NCBI GenBank assembly: GCA_030704615.1
Contig: CM060731.1
Span: 88,766,756-88,830,755 of the forward strand
Source: Takakia lepidozioides
Lineage: Eukaryota > Streptophyta > Takakiopsida > Takakiales > Takakiaceae
Direction of reading: 5' to 3'
Length of the DNA: 64,000 nt
Position numbers and translations under genes: made by a program. Shown in pieces: positions 21,587 through 32,350 of the stretch. The notes below the pieces were generated by a model. It was not told the origin of the DNA and searched no databases. It worked only from the letters and a program-made list of their open reading frames with translations. Positions within the stretch are counted from its first letter, which is position 1; each line of letters begins with the position of its first letter.

Positions 21587-22805
21587 TCATTGGTTTTGGT
21601 TACGACCTCCACCACAACCTCTGCCTCCTCTACCTCTCTGGACTACATTGCCTCGTCCTCGGCCACCATTGTTCCCTTGGAACTGGCCTAGCCGTAGCTC
21701 AGGATGCAAGTCATAATAATGGGCATCTTCATGCCCATACTTGCCACAATGCCCACACTGTAGTTGTGTAGGCTGTGCCTGTGCCGACCCTTTGCCTCTC
21801 TCCGGGCAATCTCTCTTAACATGGAGTCCTCTACAATCCCAACATGTCACACTCGACTGTTGTTGGCCTGAGAATGAAGGAAGTGCCATCTACATCTGAG
21901 ATTCTCTCTGTCCTTCCCTGGGCTTCACCTGAGCCCCCTTATTACCTTGAGCACGTTGGGGTAGTGGTTGTTGGCTAGGAGCCCCACTTTGTTGTGTCTC
22001 CTTACCAAATCCCACCATGACCACTCGCTCCTCTACCATATTGAGCTCTATCCGCTCTGCCAGCAAAAACACGTTTGCTAAGGTGGGTTGGCCATTTGTA
22101 GAAGAGTTGCATCCCGCACCCTTCTCCTCAGCTCCTTGTCCAATATCCCATACCAGAATTGGACTGCTTGAGCTTTCGTAACCCCTTGGGTTACATTTAT
22201 CAATCGCCTCATGCGCGTGTAAGCCTCTCTCAAGCTCTCAGTAGGCTTGCGCTGGAACTCTTGCAAGCTCCGCAATTCCTCCGTTCTTATCCCTTGGTAG
22301 TTTCTCCTTAACTCCTCGAAGAACTCCACAACTGGGTTAAAAGCAGGCACGGGTGCTGGTGCTGCAGCAGGAGCTTGAGTGGATTTCCCAGCTCTTGTAC
22401 CACTTGTCCCACTACTAGTGTTTGCCATTGGGGATGTTGGTGTAGCTGCTGGTGTTACCGCTGCCCTTGTGCTTTAGTAATGGAGACATAGTCAGGTGAC
22501 CAATATTGTCGTCACTCCTGAATCTCCACCTCATTTCCCCACTTAAACTCATGGTAGTCATCCATAGGCGGCCCCTCAAGGTGCTGAAACAGCCCCTTCC
22601 ATGCCATAAAAGACGTAAACAGTTGTGGATTGCGCATCTGCTGCAAATCACACCAACTATCAAACTCTTGTATGAAATCATCAAGCTCGATGGTGCCACA
22701 GCTCCAGAGTACCGACGTGGCTCCTTGGTAGTTCCATACATTTCCTCCATCGTATCCCACAACAATGGCATGCAAATGGCTTGCACCCTCGGCAAGAATT
22801 CTCAT
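21587..22805 (-). pseudogene. gag: Retrotransposon gag polyprotein (broken)
   Basis: The N-terminal part (22805-22512) and the central part (22428-22078) look like a plant Ty3 gag capsid, including the stretch EFFEELRRNYQGIRTEELRS followed by an arginine-rich helix region and a WYGILDKELRRRV segment. The C-terminal part (21889-21587) holds two zinc-knuckle-like motifs, CWDCRGLHVKRDC and CGHCGKYGHEDAH. Both depart from the usual C-X2-C-X4-H-X4-C: the first has one residue fewer before the histidine, and the second lacks the final cysteine. A Gly/Arg-rich basic tail follows. The pieces lie in three frames, with an in-frame TAG between the capsid and knuckle parts. This would be the virus-like-particle shell of the element and is not functional here. 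Confidence 0.8.
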
Positions 22806-22856
22806 AACTCTGAGTCTGAACCTTCCTCAGAAGACACTAAGGTGAAGGTGGCCTAA

Positions 22857-23848
22857 ACCGCACACCTCGTCTTATATACCCACTAGTATCGCTGGTGCTC
22901 GTACCGGCATTCTCCTTAGCAACTGGTGGCACCTCCGTGATGAAAACTCACACTCAAACCGGCTATCAACCTGTCTCTAATCCCCCTTTTCCACAAGGTA
23001 ACCGGGTAGAGAACCTGTTACGGCTTATGGTTTGGAATACTGGGTTCATAACATGAACCTGCACATGCACCTGCATCCAGTACCGCAGGCACTCCTATGG
23101 TTTGCTGGTCATCAACCCAGCCTCACTATAAGAGAAACAATGATGGTCTGCTGGTCATCACCCCAGCCTCACCACCGACAACACGCTCTAGGGTTGGCCG
23201 GCCACAATATTTCCAGACCAACCACCTATAAAAGCAAGCGCCCAAACCAAACCAGCATGGCGCACAGTCAAGCATGCATGTGTGGGAGGAGGATCCAAAC
23301 ACATGAAACTCAAATAACAATACCTCCCACACCTTAAATCAATCGACCTCCTTGCAGCTCCAATAAACCTGCAAGATGGCCAAGTCTCTATCCAAACTAG
23401 CTCTGCCTCCGCTTATGGAAAAGCTTTGGCATACAAGAATGATGGAAAACTATAGATAAGGGAAACTAAAGTGATCTCTAAGCCCAGAATGCTCTCATCC
23501 CATTACTCCCCCTATCTTCACACTCACTCTTGCTCGAGTAATAGATAAGACTATCCTTAAAGGACCTTTCAAATAACTCTCAAGAGCCCTCAAATTATTG
23601 CCATGAACTTCTGAAATCTATCCTCAATCAGCCCCTCACATAGACCCACCGAGGCTCAAAAAGTTCGCAAATTTGGACTCCAAACAGTCCACCAAAAGGC
23701 CCTAGGCACCCGCCAATTAGTGGCCTCCAAGTTCTCCAACCAGCCCTCACAATGGCTCCACAAGCGTGCAAAACATTGGCCTCAAAGGACCCCAAATAAT
23801 CCTTCAAACAGCCCCAGAGGCTCCAAAAATATCCACTGGCAGTCGATT
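22857..23848. other. Region between the retrotransposon and the LINE, no gene seen
   Basis: No protein-like frame is visible. A 22-base motif, CTGGTCATCA-CCCAGCCTCAC, occurs twice about 50 bp apart (near 23105 and 23155). A plus-strand CTATAAAAGC lies near 23227. This is where the 5' LTR should be, but I could not match it to anything below 4991. Confidence 0.45.
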
Positions 23849-23985
23849 TTCATCCGTCGCTGACCAGATGTCATCCAAAACCGCGATATTTCATCCGCTG
23901 GCGCAGTTTCATCCTTCGCCGCGATTTTTCATCTAATGGCACGATAGTTCATCTGCTGGCGTAGTTTCATCCGTTGCTGCTGGGG
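23849..23985 (+). repeat. Short imperfect tandem repeats (about 19-20 bp) ahead of the LINE ORF1
   Basis: The motif TTTCATCCGCTGGCGCAG recurs with variation about six times (near 23849, 23889, 23908, 23928, 23949 and 23967), directly in front of the LINE ORF1. It may be the 5' UTR of that element. Confidence 0.6.
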
Positions 23986-23987
23986 TA

Positions 23988-25142
23988 ATGATGCCTGAGT
24001 CGACTCCAATGGCGGCCTTTCTAAAACTTCCTACGCTCGACAATTTGTTCATCACAGTGAAGGTGCAGGAGGTTATTCTCGCGATCATCTGTCTCCACTG
24101 CCATGCGGAGGGACACGTGAAGGCGGACTGCCCTGTGTTGTTAAAAGAAAGACAGTCTGTCAATCTCTCCAAAGAGGCAGCAGCTGTGCAAAATCACCAG
24201 ACACAGGAAGAAGATCAGAGCCTCAAAAGAGCGGATGTTACGCCTCCAGCTCCTCCAGGTCCAGCCAAGAGGCCTCGCGCGGATCTCTCTACGGCCTCCA
24301 TCAGTCCGCGGGTTTACCTGCTCTCTTCTCCTTCTCAAGGAGTCCGGTTCAAACCAGACGAGATCCCGGCGGTCTTCCCTTTGTCATTGGAGGATGGGGT
24401 TCAGAGCTTCGCTTCCTGCCTGCAGCTAAAATCTTTCGCAGAGGTTACGCTACCCGATTCTTCTCACTTGGCACCTGCTTCACAGTCTGTGGCGATTAAC
24501 ATCTCGCCCATTATATTTGGGTTCCCAGAGGGCACCCCCTCTATTCTTCTCACAGGGAGAAATAAGTTGGCCTCCTCATGGATCACTAAAAAGGATCTTC
24601 TCTATCTCTCCCTGGGAAAAGAGCTCGAGCTCATTCTCTTCAAAATCAGGGAGATTTTCTCCGCCCAGTTCTCTGATTTTGACCTATCTTCAGAATCTGC
24701 TGTTTTCTTTGGCTCCAGAGTTCATCAATCAGCTTCTAATAAGAAGCTTTTCTTTGTACAAGTGCTCCCGGCTGTTAGGCTCTCTGACGTCTCCGTCTTG
24801 CCAGCAGGTGCTCCATCTCTTTCATGGTTTTCGAGCAACTCGCTCCCAGACGACACGGGGAACATGGCGGGACGACCTTTTCTCCTTGCCACCTTGGATG
24901 CTGGAGAGCTGGTGGAGGCCTTCAGATCGTCGCAGAAATACTCCCGCAGCTCGGTCAGACAGCAACCATCGGATGACCTGGCGATTATTGCAATTCCAGA
25001 TGCGGAGAACTCCACTTTCTGCTTGTCACCGCTGGACTTGGCCATCCCATCCCCCTCTGCGGTGAGCTCTTGCTCACATCTCTTACCGCTTTTTATTTTC
25101 GCTCAAGGAAGCACCCACAGGATGGTTTCTCTCTGCCAGTAA
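23988..25142 (+). CDS. LINE ORF1-like protein with one zinc knuckle
   Basis: The 384-residue frame has a CCHC knuckle, CLHCHAEGHVKADC, near residues 36-49, followed by a Lys/Arg- and Pro-rich region (AKRPRADL) and a long low-similarity tail. In plant L1-type LINEs the ORF1 protein is an RNA-binding chaperone, usually with a further domain before the knuckle. That domain is missing or very short here, so this start may be internal to a 5'-truncated element. The frame is intact and overlaps the start of a second frame carrying an endonuclease motif. A nearly complete frame suggests a fairly young insertion. Confidence 0.65.
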   Translation: MMPESTPMAAFLKLPTLDNLFITVKVQEVILAIICLHCHAEGHVKADCPVLLKERQSVNLSKEAAAVQNHQTQEEDQSLKRADVTPPAPPGPAKRPRADLSTASISPRVYLLSSPSQGVRFKPDEIPAVFPLSLEDGVQSFASCLQLKSFAEVTLPDSSHLAPASQSVAINISPIIFGFPEGTPSILLTGRNKLASSWITKKDLLYLSLGKELELILFKIREIFSAQFSDFDLSSESAVFFGSRVHQSASNKKLFFVQVLPAVRLSDVSVLPAGAPSLSWFSSNSLPDDTGNMAGRPFLLATLDAGELVEAFRSSQKYSRSSVRQQPSDDLAIIAIPDAENSTFCLSPLDLAIPSPSAVSSCSHLLPLFIFAQGSTHRMVSLCQ

Positions 25143-25330
25143 AGAGGTACTCTTCTTTGCTTTCTTCCAATTCTATAATGTTCCTTCAAGAGCACAAGCT
25201 AGATCTTAGGAAGATCTCTTCTCTAGGTCTCTCAATTTGGCCTTCTGCCTCAGCCTGGTGGAACCCTACCGTCATGGACTCGAGAGGGGGTACCGCGATT
25301 CTCATACACTACAACACAAATTGGTTTTTG
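25070..25330 (+). pseudogene. LINE ORF2, apurinic-type endonuclease N-terminus, truncated
   Basis: The frame reads SSNSIMFLQEHKLDLRKI and then DSRGGTAILI. The first matches the beginning of the LINE endonuclease, with the catalytic glutamate in L-Q-E. The second matches the G-G-x-A-I-L-I strand. The similarity stops around 25306-25340, where a string CACTACAACACAAATTGG begins. No reverse transcriptase follows, so the element was cut here by deletion or by another insertion. Confidence 0.7.
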
Positions 25331-25520
25331 TCACGGCTTAACTCACTTTTTTCACTGTGATATCAGACAGGGTCCACACTTTCCCCCAGTGTGTAAACAG
25401 ACTAGTTGTTTTCGGATAGGTGTTGCAAACGGTGGCTGCGTGGAAACAACCATGCTCATCCACAGCTGACATGGACAATGGTGGCCGTGGCTGGCCACGC
25501 CATCGTGTCATGCCACCTGG

Positions 25521-26160
25521 ACATGCACACAAGGCGCGCCACGTGGACACGCCACGCGCCACAGGTAGGAGACGAGACGTGGCATCCCCGGATCGCGCCT
25601 GTCGCCGCGACGTGGAACAATGTAGCAGTGACACATGGCAATTTGGACATGCCACGGGGACATGGCATATTGGGGGACGACACGTGGATTTTTGGACAAG
25701 GTTGCGGGGGCCACGTGGAATAATTTCGAGCGCGGCACGTGGATTTAATGGAAAACCAGGGGGCCACGTGGAGTGAGGACGCAATGACACGTGTTCTAGA
25801 ATTCTAGAATTCTAAAATTCCATACATATGTGCACACTACACATGCACACAAGGCGCGCCACGTGGACACGCCACGCGCCACAGGTAGGAGACGAGACGT
25901 GGCATCCCCGGATCGCGCCTGTCGCCGCGACGTGGAACAATGTAGCAGTGACACATGGCAATTTGGACATGCCACGGGGACATGGCATATTGGGGGACGA
26001 CACGTGGATTTTTGGACAAGGTTGCGGGGGCCACGTGGAATAATTTCGAGCGCGGCACGTGGATTTAATGGAAAACCAGGGGGCCACGTGGAGTGAGGAC
26101 GCAATGACACGTGTTCTAGAATTCTAGAATTCTAAAATTCCATACATATGTGCACACTAC
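25521..26160. repeat. Perfect 320-bp tandem duplication rich in CACGTG
   Basis: Copy one is 25521-25840 and copy two is 25841-26160. I saw no difference between them. Each has six CACGTG hexamers plus several ACGTGG half-sites, and ends in a TTCTAGAATTCTAGAATTC palindrome stretch. Open frames across it on both strands are by-products of its GC-rich content. The preceding 25480-25520 carries partial versions of the same motif. Identity of the copies implies a recent duplication. Confidence 0.92.
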
Positions 26161-26639
26161 ACATACTACACAAAATCAGTATTCAGACCCTGCACACAAG
26201 CAGCAGCATGGCGAAGGCATGCATCATTGCGCATACATCTACTTGCTACCAAACGGTTTCCAAAATGACGCTTCATTGAAATGTTCATATTAAGGTCTGC
26301 CATATGGTCTGCCTGCATGAAGATACACTTCCAGCATTTGGACGTTGCAGCTACGTCAAAACTACTCACCGGACCCGTGACATGCTGCACTACTCTACAT
26401 ATTCCGAACCTGGCAAGCTGAACAACAAAAAACCGAGCTACAACTTTGGCACTTCACATGCTCCAACACAAAACTCCATGACCGCGATGCCAGGAACTGA
26501 GCAGCAGTTCTACCAATGTCCTAAAGGACAAGCATAAAAACAAAAAGTACTGAAGGGCTGTCCAGTACTGTGGAAGAGGGGTACCTTAGCAGCCATCACG
26601 CAACTGCTAGGACAAACACAATGTGAAAACTAGGGTTCA

Positions 26640-27840
26640 AAGCGTAGTCCACTGCACACTACCATAAAGCTATTGCCACAGGGAATCATAGGTAATCTTG
26701 TGCTTGAAATCTAGCCCTCTTTGATGAATCTGCACCCACGCTCTATCCCCGCTCCTTCAGCTATCGGCCATGCCTCTGCACATATCATGCATTCACCCTT
26801 GCCTTGCTGCTAGCAACTAACAATGACAGCCTAGATTTGTTCTAGGAAACACCCAACTCAGCTTATCACACTAGTCCTATGCTGAATTGCGTCTGCTGCT
26901 CTCTGGAATCTAACATGCATTCACCTTTTTGCCTCAGTTGTCCCACCATTGACTGGGGTCAGAAAAGTATTCATTCCACAACTTCTCCTCATCTTTGTTA
27001 CGTGGTTTTGGATACTTTCCTGTTCTCACTTTGGCAACTTATCGTGTCAAAGTCACTCCAAACTATCAAAGGTTCACTCAACCAGCTAACTTGCAAAATT
27101 CAACATGAAAATATTTTAGGGTTGAAGAGGGGAAAACAGGGTGAAATGTGTTGAAGTGCCTGATTTTATCAATTGTGCCGCTGCTGCTGCAACTTCCAGT
27201 TGACCATCTACCCTTGCAGGTTTCTTGTAGCTATCCTTCCACAGAGAATCATAGGTAATCTGGAGCTTGAAATCCGGCCCCCTTGGATGAATCTGGACCC
27301 GCATTCTATCCCTGCTCCTTCAACTATCCATGCCTCCGCACAAATCCTGCATACATCCTTAATGCCTTGCTGCTAGTAGCTGACAATGACAGCCTAGATT
27401 TGTTCTAGGAAACACCAACTCAACTTATCACACTAGTCCATGCATCCACACTTGGCATACAAGTCCACGAGAGCATAGTTCAGAACAACATCTAGTACAA
27501 TTCCAGCTTGGATGATGTCACCACGAGCCTTTTTGCCCTTTGCAGGGCTGTTGGGCATATCATGGGATCATCATCCTCCATGCACACACGTTTGGCATAC
27601 AAGTGCACAAGGGCATAGTTCAGATCGACATCTAATACAATTCCAGCTTGGACGATGTGGTTGCGCTGCAGTACCCCTTCCCACACCACTTGCTCATAGG
27701 TCCCCAAAGGGCCTCCATCCCACGCCGCTGTTGTGCATATCATGGGATCATCATCCTCCTCCATGCACCCACATTTGGCATACAAGTCCATAAGGGCATA
27801 GTTCAGAACGACATCAGTTCAATTCCAACTTGAATGATGA
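26640..27840 (-). pseudogene. Third PPR/OSB fragment cluster
   Basis: On the minus strand the sequence encodes PPR-like pieces (MDLYAKCGCMEEDD at about 27791, LVHLYAKRVCMEDDD near 27610) and OSB-like pieces: HPRGPDFKLQITYDSLWKD then KKPARVDGQLEVAAAAAQLI at 27304-27165, and a LWNEYFSDPSQWWDN-like piece near 27000-26930. It is the same mixture as in the two transposons, in the opposite orientation. The PPR part has internal duplications and stops. No flanking inverted repeats could be fixed. Confidence 0.65.
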
Positions 27841-28524
27841 TGATCCCATGATCCCATGATATGCCCAATGATGATGATGATCGCAGTATCATTGTAGTAG
27901 TATGGCCGCACTCTCAAGGTTATTTTTTCTTTGTTCTAATTTGATAAACAGGACACAGAAAAGAAAAAGAAAAGACAGTTCATAAGGAAAAACAGGGAGG
28001 AAAAGTAAATTGGCCAGTGCTCTAAGTTTCTTGAAGTGTCCAGCGTCGGTGGTCGACGATGCACTGTATCTATAGATGGCCATGCGCGGGCTATGGGTAG
28101 CTGATGACCACATATGCGCATGGCCATGTAAGTAATGACATGTGCTTCAGTATGTAAACGACATGTATGGTAATGGCACCCAGTAGAGAATATTCTTAGG
28201 ATCTAGTATGGTGGGGCAAATCTGACGTGAGGCATGACATGCAAGACCATGGATGGATGAAAGGATGGATGGATAGATGGCATGCTGTGCACGCAACGCG
28301 AGTCGTCTCTCTGGTCGCTGGGGTTTGGAGACGATTCCGTTGTGCCTCTTCTGTGCTGTCCTTTTGGTGCTTGTCAATTCTGGGCTCGCAACTTTGCTGT
28401 GTTACCAGGCTTTCTGCGTCGGTTGCAGGAGTGCTTCACTTCTTGTCCTTGCGAATACTAGGTTTCACTCTGCGCAGTTCTTTGCAGTGTTTTGCAGCGT
28501 GCTTTTGTGAAGAGATTCATCACC
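27841..28524. other. Upstream region of the twin CX9C gene
   Basis: No coding frame is supported. The region contains ATGATG runs near 27865-27885 and a GGATGGATGG stretch near 28250-28275. It should include the promoter and 5' UTR of the gene starting at 28525, but no clear TATA box stood out. Confidence 0.5.
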
Positions 28525-28965
28525 ATGCCTCGCTCACGCAGCTCTGGGCGCCCTGCGGCACGCCCCGCACCAAGAGCTCCCCCGCCTGCCCCTGTGCATC
28601 ACGCCCCACCGCCTGCTCCTATGCAGCAGGGCGGTGGAGGCTCCATGTTAGGAGGGCTTGCGGGCACCATCGCTCAAGGCATGGCTTTTGGATCAGGGAG
28701 CGCAGTCGCCCACCGGGCTGTCGACTCGGTAATGGGTCCGCGCACCGTGCAGCATGAGCATGTTGAAGTAACCCAGTCCTCCTCGCAGGTGCCTACTGCC
28801 TCGCCTTCGACCACATCGTCTGGGAGCGTGGATGCGTGCATCAACCAGGCCAAGGCTTTCCAAGATTGCGTGATGGCCAACGGCAACGATATAGGGAAGT
28901 GCCAGTTCTACATTGACATGCTGAATGAGTGCCGCAGGGGTTCTTCCCAGGGATCCTTCCTGTGA
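28525..28965 (+). CDS. CHCHD2/CHCHD10-like twin CX9C mitochondrial protein
   Basis: The 146-residue intronless product starts at MPRSRSSGRPAARPA. I preferred this ATG (sequence CACCATGCC) over one 33 bases upstream because the Arg/Pro/Ala-rich N-terminus is typical of the family. A glycine-rich, weakly hydrophobic middle segment (GGSMLGGLAGTIAQGMAFGS) is followed by the CHCH fold: CINQAKAFQDC and CQFYIDMLNEC, both exact C-X9-C pairs. Family members, such as human CHCHD2/10 and the Arabidopsis At12Cys proteins, reside in the mitochondrial intermembrane space, where the cysteines are oxidised by the MIA pathway. They act in cristae and respiratory-chain homeostasis and stress signalling. The plant role is less defined. 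Confidence 0.92.
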   Translation: MPRSRSSGRPAARPAPRAPPPAPVHHAPPPAPMQQGGGGSMLGGLAGTIAQGMAFGSGSAVAHRAVDSVMGPRTVQHEHVEVTQSSSQVPTASPSTTSSGSVDACINQAKAFQDCVMANGNDIGKCQFYIDMLNECRRGSSQGSFL

Positions 28966-30160
28966 AGCTCACGCTGCCACTGAAAGATAATCAAATCGAT
29001 TTCACAAACCATTCTGGAGGCATATTGCTGTTCTTTTTTCTTTTTTGGCCTTAAACATATTTCTAGTCCTATGTTGAATTTTGGACTCGATCATCATTCA
29101 ATTAAATAATGAGATCAATGGCCTGTAAACTTTGGACTGTAGTGCATCTACAAAGGTTTCACTGTCCCATGGGTTGCGCTTCAGGCATGTGGGGTTCATT
29201 GAAAATGTTCATGTTTTGCTTTGTTCCATGCAGCCCACGGCTGCCTTGTGGTAGTTAATACATTCCACGCACTCATTGCAAATGATGAAGATATACCGTC
29301 GAGAAAACGTCTTCTGAAGGATTAGGGTTTTTTTCCTCCTGCCTGGTGATGCAGTTTGAAGGATGTAAGGGTTTATGGAGGACGACCCAGGGTGTGGATC
29401 CCTGTAGTCAGAAACTCCGGTAAGATAGATTAGGGTTTTTTCCTCCTGCCTGGTGATGCAGTTTCAAGGAGCGCAGGTAACCAGGCTCCATAGTAAGGTA
29501 GTCAAGCCCAAATTCACGACACTCATTTGTTGGCTTTGTTAAGTGAGTGTGAATGGATCTCCAGAGTTCCCGGGTGCAGTGCAACGTTCAAACGAAGTCA
29601 GTGTTTGAGTCCTAAACATCGATATGATGCGAAATCCAAGTAGAACATAACCCTGTATAATGTCAATAGTGACTATAAACTGCATGCAATACTAATGAAA
29701 CATGGCAGTGTGGCAGCTAATTTCTATAAGAGTCTGCATTTGAGTTGGAAAGAAGAGTTTGGGTGAGAATAAAAGAATTGACTGCAGTTGTAACTAGTAC
29801 AATGTCATAAGCCATGGAGGTTCTTGGCAGATTTTTGGTAAACAGTATGAGAGCTCATCTTGACTCTTCCTCACCTGGAGTCTTCTCTCTCAAATCCAAT
29901 ACAATGTTCTCAATAAATGCCACAATTTTTTGCATCACATCAAGCTAGTGAAATTGGATGAGTTAATGTTTGCCATTCTCCTCGGTCCTTGCCGCCTTGG
30001 CTCCTGACATCAAACGTCTTCATAGAGCCATTGTCTTTCCACTCAAATCATGCAGGGCAGCAGGTGGGTGGTGCCCTCATGGTACTTGAGGCTTCTTACT
30101 ATGTCTGCGTTTTCTCTGCAACCAACAATGGATGTCAATAAGTGTTACTCCAGTGTACTC
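28966..30160. other. 3' flank and intergenic stretch
   Basis: It contains the 3' UTR of the twin CX9C gene and no further supported gene. A 30-bp phrase, TTAGGGTTTTTTTCCTCCTGCCTGGTGATGCAGTTT, occurs at about 29321 and again with one base less at about 29430. It marks a small local duplication. Confidence 0.5.
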
Positions 30161-30162
30161 CA

Positions 30163-32350
30163 TTAGTGTACTCCATTTGTCAACAAAAATTTACAAGATT
30201 CACTGGAGGAAGGCAAAATAAATTTACTGCCAACATGTTGCTCAAATGACTTTCCTAACAAATAATGCCTACAAGCAGGTGTACTACCTTCTGATTCATC
30301 ACTTTGAGTTGCTCCGGCAGGCTTGACTGTCTCCTTTGGAATTGAATTAACCTGCAGCTGGCAAGCCAACATCATGATACACTCATGAGGACACTCCATT
30401 TGTCACTCCACAGAGATGCCGTAGCCTTGAGACCAACTTTGCCCTGTGATGTAACCTTCCCTGCCTGCTGACACTCCCAGTATGACTACCATCAAAGCTC
30501 TATCCGGCCCCGGACATCCAGTTTTCTGAAATCCAGCTGGAGTACACTCATAAGTGTAATACAATGCCATAACACAGATTTCTAGCCTGCAGCCTGATGT
30601 TGTGTAGTATAACCCTTCCACTTGGGTGACTGCTACAGCTACTTGCGACAGGACTTGAGCTTTGCTAGAGCTGTTCTCGCAACACTACCAGAGAAGATGT
30701 TAGTGACAGCAGATCCTTCCATTTGTGTTTAACCTTATTATGAAAATGCCCAGTTTATATCTTACATTCTCTGAAGAAGAGTTCAAAGCCACCTTGGACT
30801 CGCAGGTTAGCAAGTAAGATGCGCCCACCAGACAGCCTCCTACAACTCCGATCAAGCCCAGGACCTTATTGCTCTCCACCTGCACCTCTTATAGATGACG
30901 CGATAATATCAATGACTGCCAAGGCCATGCCCAGTTAGCAAACGAGAACCAGTATTCGATCTCTCTTGAAGTTCTCTTGCAACAAGAGAGGGCTTGAGGA
31001 GAGAATATACTCGAAATAATGTGCTTGCTCTAACCTTGTGACCAGAGCTCAACAACCAGTATCATGAGATTGGATTGATTCTATTGTGCTTGATATGGTC
31101 TAGAGGGGAGAGACAGAGATGGAAGTTGCGCCCCTCCTCAAAAAGCTGGTGACTTGTGGGACTCTCATTGAACATTCCCAGGGCAGGAGGGTAAAGGGGA
31201 AGTACCTCGATACCAGCAGAAGGTGCTGGGAAGGTTGCCTCTGAAGCAGCAGGAGTTGGTGATGGGGCATGCATTTCAACAGCAGGAGAGGCTGTTGATG
31301 AGGTGACTGCCTCCTCAGTAACAGGGGTCAATGAGGGAGGTGGCTCAACAGCAGAAGGCAATGCAAGAGGTTCTTCAGAAAAAGAAGAAGAAGATGGGGG
31401 AAGCCCTTAATCGCTGGCAACAGGTGGAAAGGGAGGCAGTTCAAGAGCAGGTGCGAGTGATGTGATAGGAGCCTCTTCAACAGCAAGGGAAGATGCTGGA
31501 GGCGCCTCATCAGTGGTAGGGATGGACAATGGAGGAGCCTCTTCAGCAGCAGGAGAGGCCTTGCGCCGCTTTTCAATCTGCTGCAACAACTCCAGCCTCA
31601 TCCTTTGTGACTCTAAAATTGTTAAAATCGAAGTGTTAGTCAAGAAAACCAATTTTCTTCAGATCTAACCAGGTTAGAACATGGATCTTCTATGTCTCTC
31701 CTACAACATAGGGAATATCAGTACGAATTGATCCTTTTGTAAGGCATACCAGCCTACTCCGATAGAGAAAGTCAGCTGCTGAATTGCGGTTAGTGCCAGT
31801 GCAATATTAGGATCGCTTGGAAGAAGTCTACTTGATTCAGGCTGTGGAAAACAAAGAAAGAGACACATATGGGAAATCCGAGAGAGGGCGCGGATTTTCT
31901 GCCTTCTTGTGCATTTTGAAGGTGTACTACCAGTGGACTAGCGTGCACTAGGTACGTCTCCATGCCAGCCTCCGTCTCTCCCTCTCCGAAATATTGGGAC
32001 GAAATGAGGGATGAGGGGGGAGAAAGAAGGGCACCATTCAGCAATGCTACATCAGCAAACGCGGATGATGCAACGAGAACCTGTGCAGAGATAGTAACCA
32101 GCGCCACCATAGCCTTCTGTGTGAGCCCATGCTTGCTCCGGTCCAAATAATATCTATGCCTGTCCGTTTCTCCAAGGCTACATGTTGGTGTAATCCTCGT
32201 AGCCCGAGCAGACACCAATTTTCCCTTACCTTCTTTTCCCGAAATTATGGCCAGAGAGAGATACCCCTTAGCATCTGGAAACTTTAGTTTGTGGACAAAG
32301 GGAGAGGAGCAGGGAAGCAGACTCTGCTGAAATCTCATAGCTCCTGCCAT
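30163..32350 (-). CDS. Probable plastid-targeted membrane protein with a Pro/Glu/Ala-rich segment (exon model incomplete)
   Basis: The first exon starts at 32350 (MAGAMRFQQSLLPCSSPF) with a Ser/Arg-rich, transit-peptide-like region, an Ala/Val-rich hydrophobic stretch and then SSQYFGEGETEAGM. It ends near 31930-31956, but several donors are possible and I could not choose. A second exon begins near 31614 with SQRMRLELLQQIEKRR and runs into a repetitive A-E-E-A-P-P segment. Another exon-like frame at 30879-30770 encodes a single membrane segment (VLGLIGVVGGCLVGASYLLT), and one near 30350-30290 is flanked by good splice sites. An in-frame TAA at about 31407 interrupts the Pro/Glu/Ala segment, although the same composition continues in frame beyond it. 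I do not recognise the family. Confidence 0.4.

Larger units (their letters stand above)
4991..22856 (-). mobile_element. Decayed Ty3/gypsy retrotransposon with cytosine methyltransferase and PHD modules, split by two nested DNA transposons
   Basis: Read on the minus strand, the order is gag (about 22805-21590), protease (20845-20441), C5 methyltransferase (20486-20340 plus 15261 to about 14300), reverse transcriptase (13898-13460 plus 7577-7145), RNase H (7099-6632), integrase (about 6300-5118) and a PHD finger (5140-5006). Protease before reverse transcriptase, RNase H and integrase is the Ty3 order. Excluding the inserts at 7578-13459 and 15262-20331, the element is about 6.9 kb. Several in-frame stops and frame changes show it is dead, for example TAG and TGA codons inside gag and a stop inside the methyltransferase tail. 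I could not find the LTRs, primer-binding site or polypurine tract, so the outer limits are approximate. A minus-strand TATATAAG lies near 22872-22879, close upstream of gag, and may belong to its promoter. Confidence 0.88.

Noticed and set aside
24517-25065. A 182-codon plus-strand frame
   Set aside because: It overlaps the LINE ORF1 in another frame and lacks its zinc knuckle or any other motif.
25338-26110. Open frames of 70-150 codons on both strands over the 320-bp duplication
   Set aside because: They repeat with the DNA unit, occur in several frames at once and have no domain; GC-rich repeat content explains them.
25521-26160. CRISPR-like array
   Set aside because: Two long identical units with no spacers in a plant nuclear sequence; it is a tandem duplication.
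28227-28757. 176-codon frame overlapping the twin CX9C gene
   Set aside because: Different frame from the conserved CX9C protein and no domain.
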